Below are positions 38,206-47,468 of a DNA stretch of 64,000 nucleotides, piece after piece; positions within the stretch are counted from its first letter, which is position 1; each line of letters opens with the position of its first letter. The notes beneath the pieces were generated by a model. That model saw only the letters and a list, made by a program, of their open reading frames with translations, ran no database searches and was not told the DNA's origin. Source of the stretch: JAXGZG01 sp050952065 (GTDB lineage Bacteria > Bacillota > Sulfobacillia > Fermentithermobacillales > Fermentithermobacillaceae); contig JBMNKF010000009.1 of assembly GCA_050952065.1 (NCBI GenBank), positions 1 through 64,000 of the forward strand, written 5' to 3'. The position numbers and the translations under genes were made by a program.

Positions 38206-38281
38206 GCGCCCGTAGCTCAACGGATAGAGTTGCAGACTTCGGATCTGAAGGTTGCAGGTTCGATTCCTGCCGGGCGCGCCA
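38206..38281 (+). tRNA. tRNA-Arg (TCG)
   Basis: Acceptor GCGCCCG/CGGGCGC, anticodon loop CTTCGGA (TCG), T-loop GGTTCGATTCC, encoded CCA. Second arginine isoacceptor of the cluster. Confidence 0.95.
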
Positions 38282-38285
38282 TTAT

Positions 38286-38360
38286 TGGGGCGTCGCCAAG
38301 CGGTAAGGCATCAGCCTTTGGAGCTGACATTCGCAGGTTCGAATCCTGCCGCCCCAGCCA
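38286..38360 (+). tRNA. tRNA-Gln (TTG)
   Basis: Acceptor TGGGGCG/CGCCCCA, anticodon loop CTTTGGA (TTG), T-loop GGTTCGAATCC, encoded CCA. Confidence 0.96.
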
Positions 38361-38363
38361 CGT

Positions 38364-38438
38364 GGGCCATTAGCTCAGCGGCAGAGCACCCGCCTTTTAA
38401 GCGGGGTGTCGATGGTTCGATTCCATCATGGCCCACCA
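38364..38438 (+). tRNA. tRNA-Lys (TTT)
   Basis: Acceptor GGGCCAT/ATGGCCC, anticodon loop CTTTTAA (TTT), T-loop GGTTCGATTCC, encoded CCA. Confidence 0.96.
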
Positions 38439-38470
38439 TCTGATCCCTTTCTTTATTTCCGCCCTTACGT

Positions 38471-38557
38471 GCGAGGGTGTCGGAACTGGCAGACGAGCTG
38501 GACTTAGGATCCAGTGCCTTCACGGGCGTAGGGGTTCAAATCCCCTCCCTCGCACCA
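38471..38557 (+). tRNA. tRNA-Leu (TAG)
   Basis: Acceptor GCGAGGG/CCCTCGC, anticodon loop CTTAGGA (TAG), long class II variable arm (about TGCCTTCACGGGCGT), encoded CCA. Last tRNA of the cluster. Confidence 0.95.
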
Positions 38558-38657
38558 AGATCAATGTTCGACGACTTTCGCTGGTTTAGTGTCGTTAGGC
38601 TCGTCTCATGTTTGTTCCGGTCTAGAGGAAAGCCCCATCGATAACCCCAAAAACAGC

Positions 38658-38720
38658 TTGACGCCTTTCCTGCGTTGGGCAGAATCGAAATGTAATCATT
38701 GCAACACTGTAATGATTACA
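38658..38720 (+). promoter_or_regulatory. Promoter and palindromic operator of the Fur-like gene
   Basis: TTGACG (38658-38663), a 17-nt spacer and AGAATC (38681-38686) make a moderate promoter. Directly downstream, TGTAATCATT (38691-38700) and AATGATTACA (38711-38720) are perfect 10-nt inverted arms around 10 nt. AT-rich palindromes of this kind are typical Fur/PerR binding sites, so autoregulation is likely. The palindrome ends one base before the ATG. Confidence 0.65.
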
Positions 38721-38721
38721 G

Positions 38722-39192
38722 ATGAGGCCCTCACGGGAGATGGGAGGGTTCGATACGAGCAGCCGGTTTAGTCCAGTCCGAAAGCGTTTAGTCGGGGCGG
38801 GCATAAGGTGCTCTTATCCTCGCATTCTCGTGTTGGACTACTTGCTCACCAACAAGACCCACCCCACAGCGGACGAGATCTATTGCAGTATTTCTAAGGT
38901 GATTCCAACACTGTCCAAGACAACGGTGTACAATACCTTGAACTTGCTAGTCAACGCCAGTTTGGCCAGGGAAGTGACCATCGAAGGACACGAGACTAGG
39001 TATGACGGGACAGTTGACGTAGGTTCGGTTCCGCACCCTATGGGGGACAAGCACTACATCGAGTGGGTTGAAGTAATCGAGGCAGTTCGATTGTCCGCCG
39101 GCATCGGGTGTTGTCCGCGCCTACTGCAATCTCCACGGGCTTTGGAGGGCGGAACTGTAACAGAGAGTTTCCAGGAACTGTCGCTTGTATAA
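38722..39192 (+). CDS. Fur/PerR-like DNA-binding half joined to superoxide reductase sequence
   Basis: 156 codons. Residues about 18-95 are a good Fur/PerR winged helix (LVGAGIRCSYPRILVLDYLL, THPTADEIY, PTLSKTTVYNTLNLLV, ETRYDGT). At the point where the Fur dimerisation and metal domain should begin, the frame continues as VGSVPHPMGDKHYIEWVEVI, which is the iron-site core of desulfoferrodoxin/superoxide reductase. The reductase C-terminus VRAYCNLHGLWRAEL follows in the +1 frame and stops at 39160. It appears to be a deletion fusion of neighbouring perR and dfx-type genes, with the reductase part also shifted. Regulatory or catalytic activity is doubtful. Start ATG 38722 or 38740. Confidence 0.7.
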   Translation: MRPSREMGGFDTSSRFSPVRKRLVGAGIRCSYPRILVLDYLLTNKTHPTADEIYCSISKVIPTLSKTTVYNTLNLLVNASLAREVTIEGHETRYDGTVDVGSVPHPMGDKHYIEWVEVIEAVRLSAGIGCCPRLLQSPRALEGGTVTESFQELSLV

Positions 39193-39268
39193 GCGCTGCC
39201 GGAATTTTGTTCATGGGAGGATCCGGCAGTCTGAACGCTGTTGACGCCAGTGCGGGTTCTCGTCTTTT

Positions 39269-39296
39269 TTGTGTATCCCTTTTCTGGTAGTATACT
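39269..39296 (+). promoter_or_regulatory. Putative promoter of tig
   Basis: TTGTGT (39269-39274), a 16-nt spacer and TATACT (39291-39296) lie 110 nt upstream of the tig start. A good -10 with a partial -35. Confidence 0.55.
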
Positions 39297-39405
39297 TAAG
39301 ATCGTCAAACCCTAATGTGACTTGCGGCCTTGCGGTTCGACACCGCAGTAATACTCGGCCTGCCAGATAGGGTCTCAGAAGGCAAGATCTAAGGAGGACC
39401 ATGCC

Positions 39406-40977
39406 GTGAAGGTTAATGTTGTAAAGAAGGAAGGGTCGAGAGTCACTCTTGAAGTCGAAGCTCCGGCCAGTGTCGTAGACGAAGCCTATGGTAAGGCCTA
39501 CAAAAGTGTTGTGAGACGAGTCAATATACCTGGGTTTCGAAGGGGAAAAGCTCCGCGGCACATAGTTGAGCGCTTCTACGGTGTAGAACCGCTCAAGGAA
39601 GAAGCAATCAGAGAGACTCTACCCGGCCAGTACATTAAAGCAGTGGAAGAAGCCGGAATTGAACCTGTGGACGATCCTGAATTCGATGATATCGAGTTCG
39701 ATCTGGGCAAACCGCTCAAGTTTACGGCATCGGTGGATGTGCGTCCCGAAGTTCAGCTAGGGGAATACGGGAGCGTATCTGTGCCATTTGAGACCCCGCA
39801 GGTGACAGACGAAGAAGTAGATCGCCAGTTTGACCTCCTTCGTGACCGGATGTCAGAGCTTCGCCCGTTAGAGGAGGGTGTCGTTCTTGAGGCCGGGCAC
39901 TATGCCAACTGTCATGTTAAAGCACTGGAAGGTGGTCATAACCCCCTTTCTGGGATGGACGATGACCTGACGTATATCGAGGTAGGTAACGAGTATGGCC
40001 TGATCCCGGGCCTTTCGCAAGCACTCGTGGGTATGAAAAGCGGCGAGAGCAAGGAATTCACTTGCGTGTTTCCCAAACCTGCGAGCGAAAGTCCCCCGGA
40101 GGTCACGGACGGAACGACTCCTGAGAAGGCGGAGGATGAGGCGGTTTCTGATGAGACTGCCCTCGATGAGGCTGCGCTCGCCAAGTTTGTGGTTACTGTG
40201 AAGGAGACCTACGAGAAACACCTGCCCGAGATAGATGAGGTTCTCAAGACCATAGGGCAGGATACCGTGGAAGATGCCAAGAAAGACATTAAGCAGCGTA
40301 TCACCAATATGAGACTGGATATGGCTCGCAGGCGTCATGCGGATGAGGTTGAAACTAAAGTAGTTGAGATGTCGTCTGTAGAGATCCCGAGAGCCATGAT
40401 CAACAGAAAAGCCCAGGAGATTCTAGAACGGTTTGCCCAAAGACTGAAAGAGTCAGGTACCGATTTTGACCAGTACATGCGGTCTAGTGGTAGAACCCCG
40501 GAAGATCTTACGGCTGATATAGAGAAACAGGCCGAGAAAGAAGTCAAGACAGAACTCGTCTTTGATGCTATTGCCGTCAAAGAAGGTATAGAGGTTTCGG
40601 AGGAGACCGTAGACAAAGTGGTGGCATCCCTGGCGCAGCAGGCCAGAGCCGAATTGGGCGCCATGAAGACTACCCTGGATCTGAGGGGGGCGTTGGCGGG
40701 GATCCGAAAAGATCTGGCCAGATCGGAAGCATTGCATAAGATTTCCACGGAGGCTGCTATCAGGGCGGGGACCCCGATCCCAGAGGCGGAACCCGTGCCT
40801 TCACCTGATGCCAAAACTGACCAGGTTTCAGCGGTATCCAGCGATGCTCCGGATCAAGTTGGCGCCGAAGGGATTGAAACGTCCCAGGCGGATACGCCAG
40901 AAGCTGATAGGTCTCCAGCGACTGAGGGAAAACCGCCCGAATTACCAGAATTAGATGATAAGCCAGAAGTCCAATAG
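39406..40977 (+). CDS. tig: Trigger factor, ribosome-associated chaperone/PPIase
   Basis: 523 residues, longer than the usual 430-450. The ribosome-binding signature GFRRGKAPRHIVERFYG is at about 43-59, then the FKBP-like domain (GLIPGLSQALVGMKSGES) and the helical C-terminal arms. Two additions are visible: an acidic insert of about 30 residues in the PPIase domain (near 225-255), and a Pro/Ala/Glu/Asp-rich tail of about 70 residues. The start is GTG 39406 after AAGGAGGA; an out-of-frame ATG-CCG-TGA overlaps it at 39401. First gene of the tig-clpP-clpX-lonB-lonA block. Confidence 0.95.
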   Translation: MKVNVVKKEGSRVTLEVEAPASVVDEAYGKAYKSVVRRVNIPGFRRGKAPRHIVERFYGVEPLKEEAIRETLPGQYIKAVEEAGIEPVDDPEFDDIEFDLGKPLKFTASVDVRPEVQLGEYGSVSVPFETPQVTDEEVDRQFDLLRDRMSELRPLEEGVVLEAGHYANCHVKALEGGHNPLSGMDDDLTYIEVGNEYGLIPGLSQALVGMKSGESKEFTCVFPKPASESPPEVTDGTTPEKAEDEAVSDETALDEAALAKFVVTVKETYEKHLPEIDEVLKTIGQDTVEDAKKDIKQRITNMRLDMARRRHADEVETKVVEMSSVEIPRAMINRKAQEILERFAQRLKESGTDFDQYMRSSGRTPEDLTADIEKQAEKEVKTELVFDAIAVKEGIEVSEETVDKVVASLAQQARAELGAMKTTLDLRGALAGIRKDLARSEALHKISTEAAIRAGTPIPEAEPVPSPDAKTDQVSAVSSDAPDQVGAEGIETSQADTPEADRSPATEGKPPELPELDDKPEVQ

Positions 40978-40995
40978 TAGCCGGCCATAGGATGG

Positions 40996-41001
40996 TATAA
41001 T
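40996..41001 (+). promoter_or_regulatory. Extended -10 promoter upstream of clpP
   Basis: A perfect TATAAT preceded by TGG (TGnTATAAT, extended -10) lies 47 nt before the clpP ATG, with no clear -35. This would allow clpPX expression apart from tig. Confidence 0.6.
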
Positions 41002-41047
41002 GTAAGTGTGGCTTCGGCTTTGACCCATAGAAGAGGAGGCTAGGTCC

Positions 41048-41647
41048 ATGAGTTACCTGGTGCCCATGGTTGTAGAGCAAACCGGTAGGGGCGAGCGAGC
41101 CTACGATATCTACTCCCGCCTGCTTAAGGATCGGATCGTGTTCGTGGGAGCGCCTGTTGACGATCAGATGGCCAACCTCGTCGTGGCTCAGCTCCTATTT
41201 TTACAGGCTGAAGACCCTGATAAAGAAGTCTCGATCTACGTCAACTCGCCTGGAGGCTCGGTGACGGCCGGGTTGGCGATCTATGATACCATGCAGCATA
41301 TCAAACCCCCGGTGTCTACCATCTGTGTCGGGCTAGCAGCCAGCATAGCGGCGGTTATTCTGACGGGTGGCACCAAAGGCAGAAGGTATTGCCTGCCCAA
41401 TGCAAAGACCCTCATCCATCAACCTTTAGGTGGGGTTCAGGGTCAAGCCACCGAGGTGGAGATAGCCGCGAGGGAGATCCTGCGGACCAAAGAGTTGATA
41501 AATCAGATCCTGGGCAAGCATACTGGACAACCGGCTGACAGGATCGCCAGGGATACGGAGAGGGATTACTGGATGTCCGCCGAGGAGTCAAAGGCCTACG
41601 GGCTCATCGATGAGATCCTTGTTCCGGCACCCAAAGTCTCCAAGTAA
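41048..41647 (+). CDS. clpP: ATP-dependent Clp protease proteolytic subunit
   Basis: 199 residues, full length. The Ser nucleophile is in GLAASIAAVIL, the His in TLIHQPLGG, and the Asp in the region after RDTERDYWMS. The tetradecameric serine peptidase works with ClpX, encoded 14 nt downstream. The Shine-Dalgarno GAGGAGG precedes the ATG. Confidence 0.97.
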   Translation: MSYLVPMVVEQTGRGERAYDIYSRLLKDRIVFVGAPVDDQMANLVVAQLLFLQAEDPDKEVSIYVNSPGGSVTAGLAIYDTMQHIKPPVSTICVGLAASIAAVILTGGTKGRRYCLPNAKTLIHQPLGGVQGQATEVEIAAREILRTKELINQILGKHTGQPADRIARDTERDYWMSAEESKAYGLIDEILVPAPKVSK

Positions 41648-41660
41648 CTGAGGTGAAAGG

Positions 41661-42920
41661 ATGTTCAAATTCGAGGAACAAAAGGGACTGAAGTGCTCTT
41701 TTTGCGGCAAATACCAGGACCAGGTCAAGCGCCTCATTGCGGGTCCTGGCGTCTACATCTGCGACGAGTGCATAGAGCTATGCAACGAGATCATCTGCGA
41801 GGAACTCGATGAAGAATCCGAACAGAGTCTTAAAGATGTACCCAAGCCCAAGGAGATCAAAGCGTTCCTCGATCAGTACGTCATAGGCCAGGAGAGGGCC
41901 AAGAAGACACTATCTGTAGCCGTGTACAACCACTACAAGAGGATAGGGCGTCGCCAAAAGCCCGACGATGTGGAGATTCAAAAGTCGAACATTGTCATGT
42001 TGGGGCCCACCGGCTGCGGAAAGACGTATCTGGCTCAGTCTCTGGCCAGGTTTCTTAACGTACCCTTTGCCATCGCTGATGCCACGACCCTTACTGAGGC
42101 AGGGTATGTGGGAGAGGACGTCGAGAACATCCTCTTAAGGCTAGTCCAGGCCGCAGATTACGACATTGAAAGGGCTCAGAAGGGCATCATCTACGTGGAT
42201 GAGATCGACAAGATTGCCCGGAAATCTGAGAACCCGTCCATAACAAGGGACGTGTCGGGAGAAGGCGTTCAGCAAGCACTCCTCAAGATCCTTGAAGGCA
42301 CTGTGGCCAATGTACCGCCTATGGGTGGCAGAAAGCATCCTCATCAGGAGTTCATACAGGTGGATACCACCGACATATTGTTCATATGCGGCGGTGCATT
42401 TGACGGCATCGAGAAGATCATCCAAAACCGGATAGGCCAGAAGGTCTTGGGATTTAGGTCGGAGGTTAGGTCCAGGAGCGAAGGTAACGTGGGGGATATT
42501 CTATCCAAGATACTTCCTCAGGACCTCCTCAAGTACGGAATGATACCTGAGTTCGTGGGAAGAATCCCAGTCATAGTCGGCCTAGACGCCCTCAGCGAGG
42601 ACGATCTTGTGAAGATTCTGGTTGAGCCGAAGAACGCTTTGGTGAGGCAATATCAGAAGGTGTTCTCGCTAGATGGAGTGACCCTAGAGTTTCAAGAAGA
42701 TGCCATAAGAGCTATTGCCCGCGAAGCGGAGAAGCGAAAGACGGGCGCCAGAGGGCTGAGAGCTGTTCTGGAAGAGCGCTTGCTGGATATTATGTACGAT
42801 CTGCCTTCCCGGACTGACGTGACCAAGTGTATCATCACGAAGGATGTGGTGTTGTCCGGTGTAGCGCCTATCCTGGTTACCTCCGATCGCGGCAAGAAGA
42901 AAAAGGAAGAGACAGCTTAA
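41661..42920 (+). CDS. clpX: ClpX AAA+ unfoldase
   Basis: 419 residues. The N-terminal zinc-binding domain has CSFCGK and CDECIELC. The AAA+ core has Walker A GPTGCGKTYLAQSLA, Walker B IIYVDEIDKIA, the pore loop GYVGEDVE and the ClpP-docking IGF-equivalent VLGF near the nucleotide-sensor region. It unfolds tagged proteins for ClpP. Operon with clpP. Confidence 0.97.
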   Translation: MFKFEEQKGLKCSFCGKYQDQVKRLIAGPGVYICDECIELCNEIICEELDEESEQSLKDVPKPKEIKAFLDQYVIGQERAKKTLSVAVYNHYKRIGRRQKPDDVEIQKSNIVMLGPTGCGKTYLAQSLARFLNVPFAIADATTLTEAGYVGEDVENILLRLVQAADYDIERAQKGIIYVDEIDKIARKSENPSITRDVSGEGVQQALLKILEGTVANVPPMGGRKHPHQEFIQVDTTDILFICGGAFDGIEKIIQNRIGQKVLGFRSEVRSRSEGNVGDILSKILPQDLLKYGMIPEFVGRIPVIVGLDALSEDDLVKILVEPKNALVRQYQKVFSLDGVTLEFQEDAIRAIAREAEKRKTGARGLRAVLEERLLDIMYDLPSRTDVTKCIITKDVVLSGVAPILVTSDRGKKKKEETA

Positions 42921-43063
42921 GAGTATTTGAACCCTCATCTGACCCTCTTCGAGTCCGGGGCTCGAGGGGGGTCGTTGTTTGTGGACCAAGACCTCATAAA
43001 CCTCGGGGAAAAAGCTCACTCTACAGGTAGAAAGGTCCTCCACACAGTGAGGGGATTGGCTAA

Positions 43064-44674
43064 ATGCAGGGCGCGGGAGTACTCATCTACATACAGCTGT
43101 TTCTGGCAGTGGTCATGGGCATCTATTTCTGGAATCTTCTCCGGACTCAAGAAAACCAGAAGGTTGCAGTAAGCAGGGAGTCCAAGAAAGAACTGGAACG
43201 GCTCAGACAGATGAGAGACATCCGGCTTACAGAGCCTTTGTCGGAGCGAACCAGACCGGCAAGCATCGATGAAGTGATCGGCCAGGTTGACGGCATTAAG
43301 GCTCTAAAGGCCGCCTTGTGCGGCCCCAATCCCCAGCACGTGCTCATATATGGGCCGCCTGGCGTCGGGAAGACCGCTGCGGCCAGACTGGTCCTTGAAG
43401 AGGCTAAGAAATCACATCTGTCTCCTTTTTCTAGGCAAGCCAAGTTCATCGAAATGGATGCCACTACCGCAAGATTCGACGAACGAGGCATCGCCGATCC
43501 CCTCATTGGCTCGGTGCACGACCCAATCTATCAAGGGGCCGGGGCCATGGGGATAGCTGGGATTCCCCAGCCCAAACCGGGGGCGGTCACCAAAGCCCAC
43601 GGAGGGATCTTGTTTCTAGACGAGATTGGGGAGCTTCACCCGGTTCAGATGAACAAGCTTTTGAAAGTGCTAGAGGATAGGCGAGTGTTTCTGGAAAGCG
43701 CCTATTACACTCAGGAAGACGGAAGCATCCCCGAGCACATCCACGACATCTTCCAGAACGGTTTCCCTGCGGATTTTCGGCTTGTGGGGGCGACTACAAA
43801 GACTCCTCAAGACATTCCGCCCGCCTTGAGATCTCGGTGCCTGGAAGTGTTCTTTCGCAGTCTTACGCCCAAGGAGATCGGAGTCATCGCGCGAGGAGCT
43901 GCCCGGAAGGCGGGTGTCGCTATTGAAGATGACGCCATAGAACTCATTGAGAAATACGCTCACAACGGACGAGACGCCGTCAATCTGATTCAATTGGCGG
44001 CCGGACTTACCATAGTTGATGGTGGACGGCCCATTTCTCTGCAAGATATTGAATGGATAGTGTCTCAAGGACAACACACTCCACGCACTGCCTTCATCCC
44101 GCCGGAGACACCGCTTATGGGCGAAGCGTTAGGCCTCGCCGTGTCTGGTCCGGGTACGGCCCACGTGATTGATGTTGAGGCCTCCGTGTTGGAACGCGCC
44201 AACGGAAGGCGCGGGGAGATCCTCATCACGGGGGTTATCGAGGAAGAAGAAATGGGCAGGGGTTCACACGTTCTTCGCAGGAAGAGTATGGTCATGTCCT
44301 CCATAGAAAACGTCCGGACTGCTCTTTCTACCCAGACAGACCTGCGTCCTTACGAATGGGATATCCACGTCAACTTCCCGGGAGGTACTCCCGTGGACGG
44401 ACCTTCCGCAGGACTTGCCATAGCAGTCAGCATGTATTCGGCTATCAGCAGGCGGTCGGTTTGCCCTAAGACCGCATTTACAGGCGAGATATCCATCCAC
44501 GGAGAGGTTAGGGCCGTGGGCGGTATTGAGCAGAAGCTTAACGCCGCAAAGGAAGCGAACCTCGTCCGCGTATATATCCCACAGACTAACTGGCAAGAGA
44601 GGTTCGCCCATAGCTCAATCAAAGTCATGCCTGTGTCTCATGTCCGGGAAGTCCTACAAGACTTAGAGTTCTAG
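43064..44674 (+). CDS. lonB: LonB, membrane-anchored sporulation-type Lon protease
   Basis: 536 residues. An N-terminal transmembrane helix (about 5-24, VLIYIQLFLAVVMGIYFW) replaces the substrate-binding domain of LonA. The AAA+ module has GPPGVGKTAAARLVLEEA and ILFLDEIGELH. The C-terminal S16 protease has Ser in PVDGPSAGLAIAVS and Lys in AVGGIEQKLNAAKEA. The gene order clpX-lonB-lonA is as in Bacillus, where lonB is forespore-expressed. The sequence is intact. Confidence 0.95.
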   Translation: MQGAGVLIYIQLFLAVVMGIYFWNLLRTQENQKVAVSRESKKELERLRQMRDIRLTEPLSERTRPASIDEVIGQVDGIKALKAALCGPNPQHVLIYGPPGVGKTAAARLVLEEAKKSHLSPFSRQAKFIEMDATTARFDERGIADPLIGSVHDPIYQGAGAMGIAGIPQPKPGAVTKAHGGILFLDEIGELHPVQMNKLLKVLEDRRVFLESAYYTQEDGSIPEHIHDIFQNGFPADFRLVGATTKTPQDIPPALRSRCLEVFFRSLTPKEIGVIARGAARKAGVAIEDDAIELIEKYAHNGRDAVNLIQLAAGLTIVDGGRPISLQDIEWIVSQGQHTPRTAFIPPETPLMGEALGLAVSGPGTAHVIDVEASVLERANGRRGEILITGVIEEEEMGRGSHVLRRKSMVMSSIENVRTALSTQTDLRPYEWDIHVNFPGGTPVDGPSAGLAIAVSMYSAISRRSVCPKTAFTGEISIHGEVRAVGGIEQKLNAAKEANLVRVYIPQTNWQERFAHSSIKVMPVSHVREVLQDLEF

Positions 44675-44910
44675 CTGAACGCACCCATCGCAGAAAAGCA
44701 TTATTGATCCCTCGTGGCCGTCCCTCCCGCACGCATCCCTTGGCTGGTCCTTTGGGGTTTTCTCCATAGGTTACCAAGCACACCTGAAGGACTTGCGAGA
44801 GAGCAACTAGAATAAAAGGTTTGCGTTCGTCTTGGCCATGTCACTTCAATGTTGTCATCTAATATGATATGGCTGGGATCTTAAGAGGAGAATGCGGGAG
44901 GTTGATATGA

Positions 44911-47322
44911 TTGAGCGCAGCGAAGAGGGACCCTAAGCCCTACCCGCTCTTACCCCTAAGAAACCAGCTGGTGTTTCCGGGCACCACCCATACCCTTGAG
45001 GTGGGCCGCACCAGATCAATAAGGGCTTGCGAAATGGCTCAGGCAGAGAATATGCGCATCGTCTTGTGCCCCCAGAGAGACAGCGATGTCGCAGATCCTT
45101 CGCCCAAGGAGATATCCGATATTGGTACACTGGGAGTGATTAGGGAAGCCGTCAGAACATCGGCTGGTCATCTGAGAGTAGTTGTTCACGGAATAGGTCG
45201 GGTGAAAGTGGTCACTTACGTGGCCCACGAACCTTGCCACGTCGTTTCGGTAGAGGACCTCAAGGAAGAGTCCTTGACTGTACCCGATTCAGAGCGCGTT
45301 GCTAAGCCGCTCATGGAGCAGTATGAAGAGTACGTCAGGATCACCAAGAAGGTGCCTGCCGAGACCCTTATTACTATCGCGACCCTGAGCGACCCAGGGC
45401 AGCTTTGCGACTTCATCGCGGGACACGTCCCGCTATCCCATGCTGACAAGCAGGTCATTCTGGAAACGCTCCCGGTGAGAGAACGGGTTGAGAGACTTGT
45501 GGACTTTCTTTCCAAAGAAATCGAGATGGTCAGTCTGGAGAAGCGCATCAACAAGCGGGTGCGGGAGCAGATCGAAAGAAGCCAGAAGGAGTATTGGCTA
45601 AGGGAGCAGATGAAAGCCATCCAAAAGGAGCTCGGCGACCGGGAAGACGGGATCAGCGAGACCGACGAATTCAGGCAGAAGATCGAAAAGGCGGGACTTG
45701 AGGGCGAAGCCAAGGACAGAGCAATTCGGGAGGTCGAGCGCCTGGAAAAGATGCCTCAGGCATCGGCAGAAGCGGTGGTGGTCCGGACATACCTTGAGTG
45801 GTTGGTATCTCTGCCTTGGAACACTATAACGGAAGACCGTCTGGACATTCTTGAAGCACAAAGGATCCTTGACGCGGACCATTACGGGCTCCATGAGGTT
45901 AAGGAGAGGATCCTAGAATATCTCGCTATTAGGCAGCTCGTGGAAAAGCCCAAGGGACCGATCCTGTGCTTCGTTGGGCCTCCGGGAGTGGGCAAGACTT
46001 CTCTGGCCAAGTCCATAGCCGGAGCTCTGGGTAGGAAATTTGTGCGGATATCTTTAGGAGGAGTCAGAGACGAAGCTGAGATTCGCGGGCACAGACGCAC
46101 CTACATCGGAGCGCTGCCCGGCCGCATAATTCAAGGTATACGCACTTCGGGTTCCAGGAATCCGGTGTTCCTTATGGATGAGGTCGATAAGCTGGCGTCG
46201 GACTTCAGAGGCGACCCTGCTGCAGCACTTCTTGAGGTGTTGGACCCCGAACAAAACCATAGTTTTTCCGACCATTACTTGGAGATTCCATTCGACCTGT
46301 CAAGGGTGATGTTCATCACTACGGCCAACTCTTCCCACTCTATCCCGCGGGCGCTTCTTGACCGCATGGAAGTCATAACCATCCCGGGTTACACAGAGGA
46401 AGAGAAGATGCAGATAGGTTCCCAGTTCCTTGTGCCTAAGCAACTCAAGGAACACGGGTTGCGGGCAATGGACCTTACCATAGGGAAGGATGCCCTGAGA
46501 AGCATCATCAGGGAGTACACTCGGGAGGCGGGGGTCAGAAACCTAGAACGGCAAATCGCGTCCATCTGCAGGAAGACTGCCAAAGATTTGGTGTCGGGCA
46601 AGAGGAAAAGAGTGCGGGTGTCTGCCAAGACTGTGGGCAGATACCTGGGAGTTCCCAGATTCCGCTACGGACAGGCTGAGAAAGAGGACCAGGTTGGCGT
46701 CGCGACGGCGCTGGCGGTGACTGATGTGGGCGGCGACGTTATGTCGGTTGAAGTCAGCGTCATGAAGGGCAAAGGAAACTTAACCCTTACTGGGCAGTTG
46801 GGTGATGTGATGAAGGAATCGGCCCAAGCGGGCCTAAGCTATATCAGGTCGCGGGCCCTCGACCTCAGGCTTCAGGAGGATTTCTACGAGACCACCGACA
46901 TTCACGTGCACATTCCGGAAGGGGCTATTCCCAAAGACGGGCCTTCAGCGGGCATCACCATGACCTGTGCCGTGGCATCGGCTCTGACTAATCGGCCGGT
47001 TCGTCACGATATTGCCATGACGGGCGAGGTCACTTTGAGAGGCAGGGTCCTGCCCGTGGGCGGGATCAAGGAGAAGGTAATGGCTGCCCACAGGGCAGGC
47101 ATCTTCACTGTTTTGCTGCCTGAGGAGAACAGGAAGGATGTGGAGGACGTCCCAGCCAATATCCGGGATGAGATGACTATCCTTTTTGTTGGTCACATGG
47201 ATGAAGTTGTGTCTAAGGCGATGCACAAGGCGGAGGCCCCCAACCAGGATTTGGTACCCATCCCCTGTGTAGGGGATGAAAAACCGCTGCATGGGGTGAG
47301 CATCGGAGGAGTGCACTCTTAG
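44911..47322 (+). CDS. lon: LonA ATP-dependent protease
   Basis: 803 residues, full LonA length. The N-terminal LAN domain starts PLLPLRNQLVFPGT, then comes a coiled-coil region. The AAA+ module has GPPGVGKTSLAKSIAGALG and FLMDEVDKLASDF. The S16 protease has Ser in KDGPSAGITM and Lys in PVGGIKEKVMAAHRAG. The start is TTG 44911, 9 nt after GGGAGGT. An ATG at 44907 in another frame opens a 9-codon ORF ending TAA at 44936; either it is a short overlapping ORF or one base is wrong in this sequence. 237 nt separate it from lonB. Confidence 0.95.
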   Translation: MSAAKRDPKPYPLLPLRNQLVFPGTTHTLEVGRTRSIRACEMAQAENMRIVLCPQRDSDVADPSPKEISDIGTLGVIREAVRTSAGHLRVVVHGIGRVKVVTYVAHEPCHVVSVEDLKEESLTVPDSERVAKPLMEQYEEYVRITKKVPAETLITIATLSDPGQLCDFIAGHVPLSHADKQVILETLPVRERVERLVDFLSKEIEMVSLEKRINKRVREQIERSQKEYWLREQMKAIQKELGDREDGISETDEFRQKIEKAGLEGEAKDRAIREVERLEKMPQASAEAVVVRTYLEWLVSLPWNTITEDRLDILEAQRILDADHYGLHEVKERILEYLAIRQLVEKPKGPILCFVGPPGVGKTSLAKSIAGALGRKFVRISLGGVRDEAEIRGHRRTYIGALPGRIIQGIRTSGSRNPVFLMDEVDKLASDFRGDPAAALLEVLDPEQNHSFSDHYLEIPFDLSRVMFITTANSSHSIPRALLDRMEVITIPGYTEEEKMQIGSQFLVPKQLKEHGLRAMDLTIGKDALRSIIREYTREAGVRNLERQIASICRKTAKDLVSGKRKRVRVSAKTVGRYLGVPRFRYGQAEKEDQVGVATALAVTDVGGDVMSVEVSVMKGKGNLTLTGQLGDVMKESAQAGLSYIRSRALDLRLQEDFYETTDIHVHIPEGAIPKDGPSAGITMTCAVASALTNRPVRHDIAMTGEVTLRGRVLPVGGIKEKVMAAHRAGIFTVLLPEENRKDVEDVPANIRDEMTILFVGHMDEVVSKAMHKAEAPNQDLVPIPCVGDEKPLHGVSIGGVHS

Positions 47323-47468
47323 GTACTTCGAGATGCCGAGAGACTGCTTATTTGGTTGACAAGCTGCCATCCCGACAGTCAGGGTTCGTTCACGAATCGT
47401 GTGGACTCGAGGTTTAGCCCGTGCAATAATCTCTTGCATGATAACCAACGAAGGGGGAACACGTCGGG

